Shown: positions 22,457 through 24,795 of the stretch, piece by piece | Numbering within the stretch: position 1 is the first letter of the stretch | How the letters are laid out: every line of letters begins with the position of its first letter | Origin: an uncultured Clostridia bacterium | GTDB taxonomy: Bacteria > Bacillota > Clostridia > Christensenellales > CAG-138 | Assembly (NCBI GenBank): GCA_937915925.1 | Contig: CALGGM010000047.1 | Span: forward strand, 1-24,795 | Direction: 5' to 3' | Length of the DNA: 24,795 bases | The notes under the pieces: model-generated | Databases searched by the model: none | Seen by the model: only the letters and a program-made list of their open reading frames with translations | What the model was told of the DNA's origin: nothing | Position numbers and translations under genes: made by a program

Positions 22457-23233
22457 GTGACCCCGACGGTATGGACATTTCTCATCGTCTGTCCGCTCGT
22501 GTTTTTAGCGGGCTTTGTGGACGCGGTCGCGGGCGGCGGCGGGGTTATTTCGCTGCCGGCGTACCTACTCGCGGGTCTGCCGCCGAAGCTTGCCATGGGC
22601 ACGAACAAGCTTGCAAACGGCTGCGGCACGGCGACCTCGGTCTTGAAGTACGCAAGAAGCGGCAAGATCGCGTGGGACTGCGCGCTGCCCGCCGCGTTGG
22701 GCTGTTTACTCGGCGCCACGGGCGGATCGTCGCTTGCGATCCATCTATCGGATCATGTGCTGAAAATCATCATCCTTGCCGCGCTGCCGATCGCCGCGAT
22801 CATTTTGGTGCTCGTGCGGCACAAGACCGACGGGGACGAAAAACAGCTTCCCCGCGCGAAGACGATCCTGTATTCCTTTTTGATCGGACTGGTGCTCGGC
22901 GTCTACGACGGGCTGATCGGTCCCGGCACGGGCACGTTTCTGACGATCGCGTTTTCGGTTATCCTCGGGATAGGGCTTCTGAAATCCTCCGGATGCGCAA
23001 GGACGGCGAACCTCGCCAGCAATGTCGCCTCGCTCGTAGTCTTTCTCATCAACGGCGACGTCCTGTTTTCCGTCGGCATTCCCGCGATTTGCTGCTCGAT
23101 GCTCGGAAACTGGCTCGGCGCGCGATACGCAATTCACGGCGGCAGCAAACGAATCCGCCTTGTGATGTTCTTTGTGCTCGGTCTCTTGTTTCTCAAAACG
23201 ATCCTTGAGCTTCTCGGCGTGATCAACTTTTAA
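22457..23233 (+). CDS. TauE/SafE family (TSUP) permease
   Basis: A 258-residue membrane protein with about eight helices, as in the sulfite/sulfonate/sulfoacetate exporter family (TSUP). The two family glycine-rich motifs are clear: GFVDAVAGGGGVISLP near residue 18 in the first half and GVYDGLIGPGTGTF in the second, marking the inverted repeat of the fold. The transported compound is not predictable; members move sulfur oxyanions or organic acids. It starts with GTG at 22457, with AAAGGAG 8-9 nt upstream. Divergent from the polymerase gene across a 146-nt region. A hairpin array begins 1 nt after its stop codon. Confidence 0.93.
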   Translation: MTPTVWTFLIVCPLVFLAGFVDAVAGGGGVISLPAYLLAGLPPKLAMGTNKLANGCGTATSVLKYARSGKIAWDCALPAALGCLLGATGGSSLAIHLSDHVLKIIILAALPIAAIILVLVRHKTDGDEKQLPRAKTILYSFLIGLVLGVYDGLIGPGTGTFLTIAFSVILGIGLLKSSGCARTANLASNVASLVVFLINGDVLFSVGIPAICCSMLGNWLGARYAIHGGSKRIRLVMFFVLGLLFLKTILELLGVINF

Positions 23234-23234
23234 T

Positions 23235-23392
23235 GCGCGGAGCGCAATTCATGCCGTGTAGGGGGCGATGGCGACGCGCGATTCAACGCGCGACGGCACC
23301 AATGTAACGGAACGAAGTGAAGTGGAAAGACCTCGACGCCCCGTGATTCATGTCCGCAGGACAATTCATCCGCAAAAGCAGAGCTTTTCGCG
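23235..23392. repeat. AATTCATG-linked hairpin array, locus 3
   Basis: It begins with GCGC-GGA-GCGC (23235-23245) and the linker AATTCATG (23246-23253). A longer insert of about 90 nt follows; its ends GGGGCG (23262-23267) and CGCCCC (23337-23342) pair, and it has an inner CGCGCG...CGCGCG hairpin around 23275-23292. Then come GATTCATG, the hairpin TGTCC-GCA-GGACA (23351-23363), the variant linker AATTCATC (23363-23370) and AAAAGC-AGA-GCTTTT (23374-23388) with an outer CGC/GCG pair. It lies right after the TauE/SafE stop. The 313-nt gap to the next gene is filled by this array, repeat copy 2 and the next promoter region. Confidence 0.65.
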
Positions 23393-23393
23393 T

Positions 23394-23453
23394 TTCCCCC
23401 TCATCCGTCGCCTGCGGCGCCACCTTCCCCACCCAAAGAGGGAAGGCTTTTGG
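23394..23453. repeat. Dispersed intergenic hairpin repeat, copy 2 (inverted)
   Basis: Reverse-complement relative of the repeat at 7521-7620. The stem CCTTCCC/GGGAAGG (23423-23429 with 23440-23446) and a second GCC/GGC hairpin next to GACGGATGAGGG (minus strand) are in the same order as copy 1. Base identity is moderate, but hairpin order and the AAAGCCT and GACGGA words are shared. Confidence 0.6.
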
Positions 23454-23457
23454 AGTG

Positions 23458-23521
23458 CAAGCGGTGCTTGACAGTATGCAAGCAAGCCGTGCTTGCTTGT
23501 TCTTTTGCCGCGTGCTATGAT
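23458..23521 (+). promoter_or_regulatory. XRE regulator promoter with twin palindromes
   Basis: Promoter TTGCTT (23493-23498), 17-bp spacer, TATGAT (23516-23521) with a TGC extension. Upstream are two related palindromes, CAAGC-GGT-GCTTG (23458-23470) and CAAGCAAGC-CGT-GCTTGCTTG (23479-23499); the second covers the -35 box. This is a likely operator pair for the downstream regulator. Confidence 0.65.
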
Positions 23522-23546
23522 AAATGCACAGTAAGGAGGGCGTCTT

Positions 23547-24599
23547 ATGACAGTAGGAGAACGGTTACAGCAATACAGAAAGAATCTCGGTCTTTCGCAG
23601 GAGGAGCTCGGTCAGCGGCTTTTGGTCAGTCGACAAACCGTCAGTCAATGGGAAACGGATCAGACAATGCCAACACTCGACAATCTGATGCGTTTGAAAG
23701 AGCTCTACGATGTCTCGATCGATACACTGTTGAGCGGTGAAGAATCAGCCGAACAATCGGAAGCAGCAGAACCTGCTCTTGAATCATATAAGTTTGCTTA
23801 TACAGAAGCAGAATTGCAAAAGCTCAGTAACGGCATAATATGGTCATGGTTAAAACGGCCGCTGATTCTTCTGTCGCTCATTGGGGTCTATATTGTGCTT
23901 AGTTTTATTCTTGGCTATGAACGATGGTCGCTGTTTACTGTCAGTATATTTCATAAAGAATTGCGATTGGCCGCTATAGCAATCTTTCTGATTGTCGTGA
24001 TTGTGTTAATCATTCGGTTCTGTTCAATTCGAAGCCATGTAAAACGCAAGTTTCATGACATTGCATTATATGAATATACCTATTACCTGTATGAGAATCG
24101 CTTTGCACTGCAAGCAAAGAGCAGTGATGGGTCCGCATCAGATTTCGTTATTCCGTATGTAAAGATTATGCGTGCTCAGCAGATCAACGCATTTCTCATT
24201 CTGACAGATACGCAGGAAAACGAGTATCTATTCCGAGAAAGAGATCTGTCAAGTTCTGCGATCACCCGGCTGACATGCGAATTATCATCCCAAAAGCGCT
24301 ATACCAAAGCAGACGGCGTCTGGAGAGTGATCTCTATCTTGTCCTTTGTCTTTGCTATTGTTTCCTATCCTGTCTCTGCTCTGTGCGCCAATGTCTCGAT
24401 ACAAGATTTCAGCGGAATCTGGAAGGTCGCATTTTTCCTGCCGGTTCCCATTGCGTCCATCGTAATCGGATGTATTATGAAATCGAAAGGAATGCGCTAC
24501 AGAAAAAACCTGATCGTAGGAATCATTATCACATGTGTCATGATTACAATAGCCTGCATTCCCTTATTGGTTTATTTGTTGCTTTGGATGCGCAGATAA
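23547..24599 (+). CDS. XRE-family transcriptional regulator with membrane and YcxB-like domains
   Basis: A 350-residue protein. Residues 1-62 are a classical XRE/Cro helix-turn-helix (LGLSQEELGQRLLVSRQTVSQWE). After an acidic linker (about 63-90) come two membrane helices (about 108-128 and 142-162). A soluble region (about 175-245) has a YcxB-like pattern (YEYTYYLYENRFALQ, then IPYVKIMRAQQINAFLILTD), and further helices occur at about 260-280, 292-310 and 324-346. Such membrane-tethered regulators may sense envelope state; the signal and targets are unknown. The start is supported by AAGGAGG about 7 nt upstream. It is A+T-richer than most neighbours. Twin palindromes overlap its promoter, suggesting autoregulation. 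A strong terminator follows, so it is monocistronic. Confidence 0.88.
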   Translation: MTVGERLQQYRKNLGLSQEELGQRLLVSRQTVSQWETDQTMPTLDNLMRLKELYDVSIDTLLSGEESAEQSEAAEPALESYKFAYTEAELQKLSNGIIWSWLKRPLILLSLIGVYIVLSFILGYERWSLFTVSIFHKELRLAAIAIFLIVVIVLIIRFCSIRSHVKRKFHDIALYEYTYYLYENRFALQAKSSDGSASDFVIPYVKIMRAQQINAFLILTDTQENEYLFRERDLSSSAITRLTCELSSQKRYTKADGVWRVISILSFVFAIVSYPVSALCANVSIQDFSGIWKVAFFLPVPIASIVIGCIMKSKGMRYRKNLIVGIIITCVMITIACIPLLVYLLLWMRR

Positions 24600-24612
24600 A
24601 GCTCTTTATGAT

Positions 24613-24642
24613 AACAGCGGTCCGATATTTCGGACCGCTGTT
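24613..24642. terminator. Bidirectional terminator
   Basis: Perfect 13-bp stem AACAGCGGTCCGA / TCGGACCGCTGTT (24613-24625 with 24630-24642), loop TATT, followed by T-rich sequence. It lies between the XRE regulator and the converging partial gene. Confidence 0.85.
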
Positions 24643-24658
24643 TCTATTTTGGTTTTGC

Positions 24659-24795
24659 TTACTGCAGATGGAAGATCAGCGCGACCAGCATAAAGAGCCA
24701 GTGCGCGGCGACGCCGGCAGCAAGACCGCCGATCGTGTGACAGAGGATCGCCTTGCCGGTGAAGCGGTTGCAGTGCAGCGCGTCCATCATGGAGA
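24659..24795 (-). CDS. C-terminal end of an unrecognised membrane protein (partial)
   Basis: A minus-strand frame open from the right edge to TAA at 24661-24659, giving the last 44 residues: MMDALHCNRFTGKAILCHTI, then a hydrophobic stretch ending WLFMLVALIFHLQ. The end looks like a final membrane helix. The gene's start and most of its length lie outside the window, and I cannot assign a family. It is supported by the convergent terminator just beyond its stop and by high-GC codon use like the core genes. Confidence 0.55.
   Translation of the reverse strand, partial: SMMDALHCNRFTGKAILCHTIGGLAAGVAAHWLFMLVALIFHLQ

Overview
The window looks like the chromosome of an uncultured, high-GC Firmicute of the class Clostridia, probably a gut anaerobe. 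The evidence is a SpoIIQ-like M23 protein, a YolD-type protein close to a Y-family polymerase, rubredoxin, ATP-dependent PEP carboxykinase, a CotH/lamin-tail lipoprotein and Firmicute-style AAGGAGG ribosome sites and TTGACA/TATAAT promoters. This placement is inference; there is no rRNA or tRNA here to support it. I see no prophage, CRISPR array, tRNA, rRNA or complete insertion sequence.

Layout: 125-1279 (-) MFS transporter and 1370-2119 (+) SpoIIQ-like protein, divergent. 2290-4725 is an A+T-richer accessory island: a 52-residue ribbon-helix-helix protein (-), a TolB-like propeller lipoprotein interrupted by two in-frame TAA codons (+), and a two-helix membrane protein (+). 4797-6395 (-) is pckA and 6521-7414 (-) a six-helix membrane protein. 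7683-12248 (+) is a pair of surface lipoproteins, a phosphodiester glycosidase and a lamin-tail/CotH-kinase protein. 12305-14692 (-) is a P-type cation ATPase. 14795-15543 (-) encodes rubredoxin then beta-carbonic anhydrase from one promoter. 15656-16303 (-) is a VWA protein; 16383-18383 (-) is a lipoprotein followed by a macro-domain/helical-domain protein. 18577-22310 (-) is a DNA-damage/nucleotide-hygiene cluster: Y-family polymerase, GNAT-HD fusion, RidA, YolD-like protein and a small acidic protein. 22457-23233 (+) is a TauE/SafE permease, 23547-24599 (+) an XRE-type regulator with a membrane/YcxB-like C-terminus, and the end of an unrecognised membrane gene runs off the right edge (-).

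The most unusual non-coding structure is a family of short hairpins joined by an AATTCATG linker. It occurs at three places (31-74, 2123-2245, 23235-23392), each just past the stop codon of a gene; stem sequences differ from module to module while base pairing is kept. A second dispersed hairpin repeat occurs in opposite orientations near 7521 and 23394, and a 115-bp MITE-like element lies at 18456-18570. Other points to check are the two in-frame TAA codons in the propeller lipoprotein, the GNAT-HD fusion with an internal ribosome site, two promoters whose -10 box sits 6 nt from the ATG (possible leaderless mRNAs), and perfect palindromes at several promoters.
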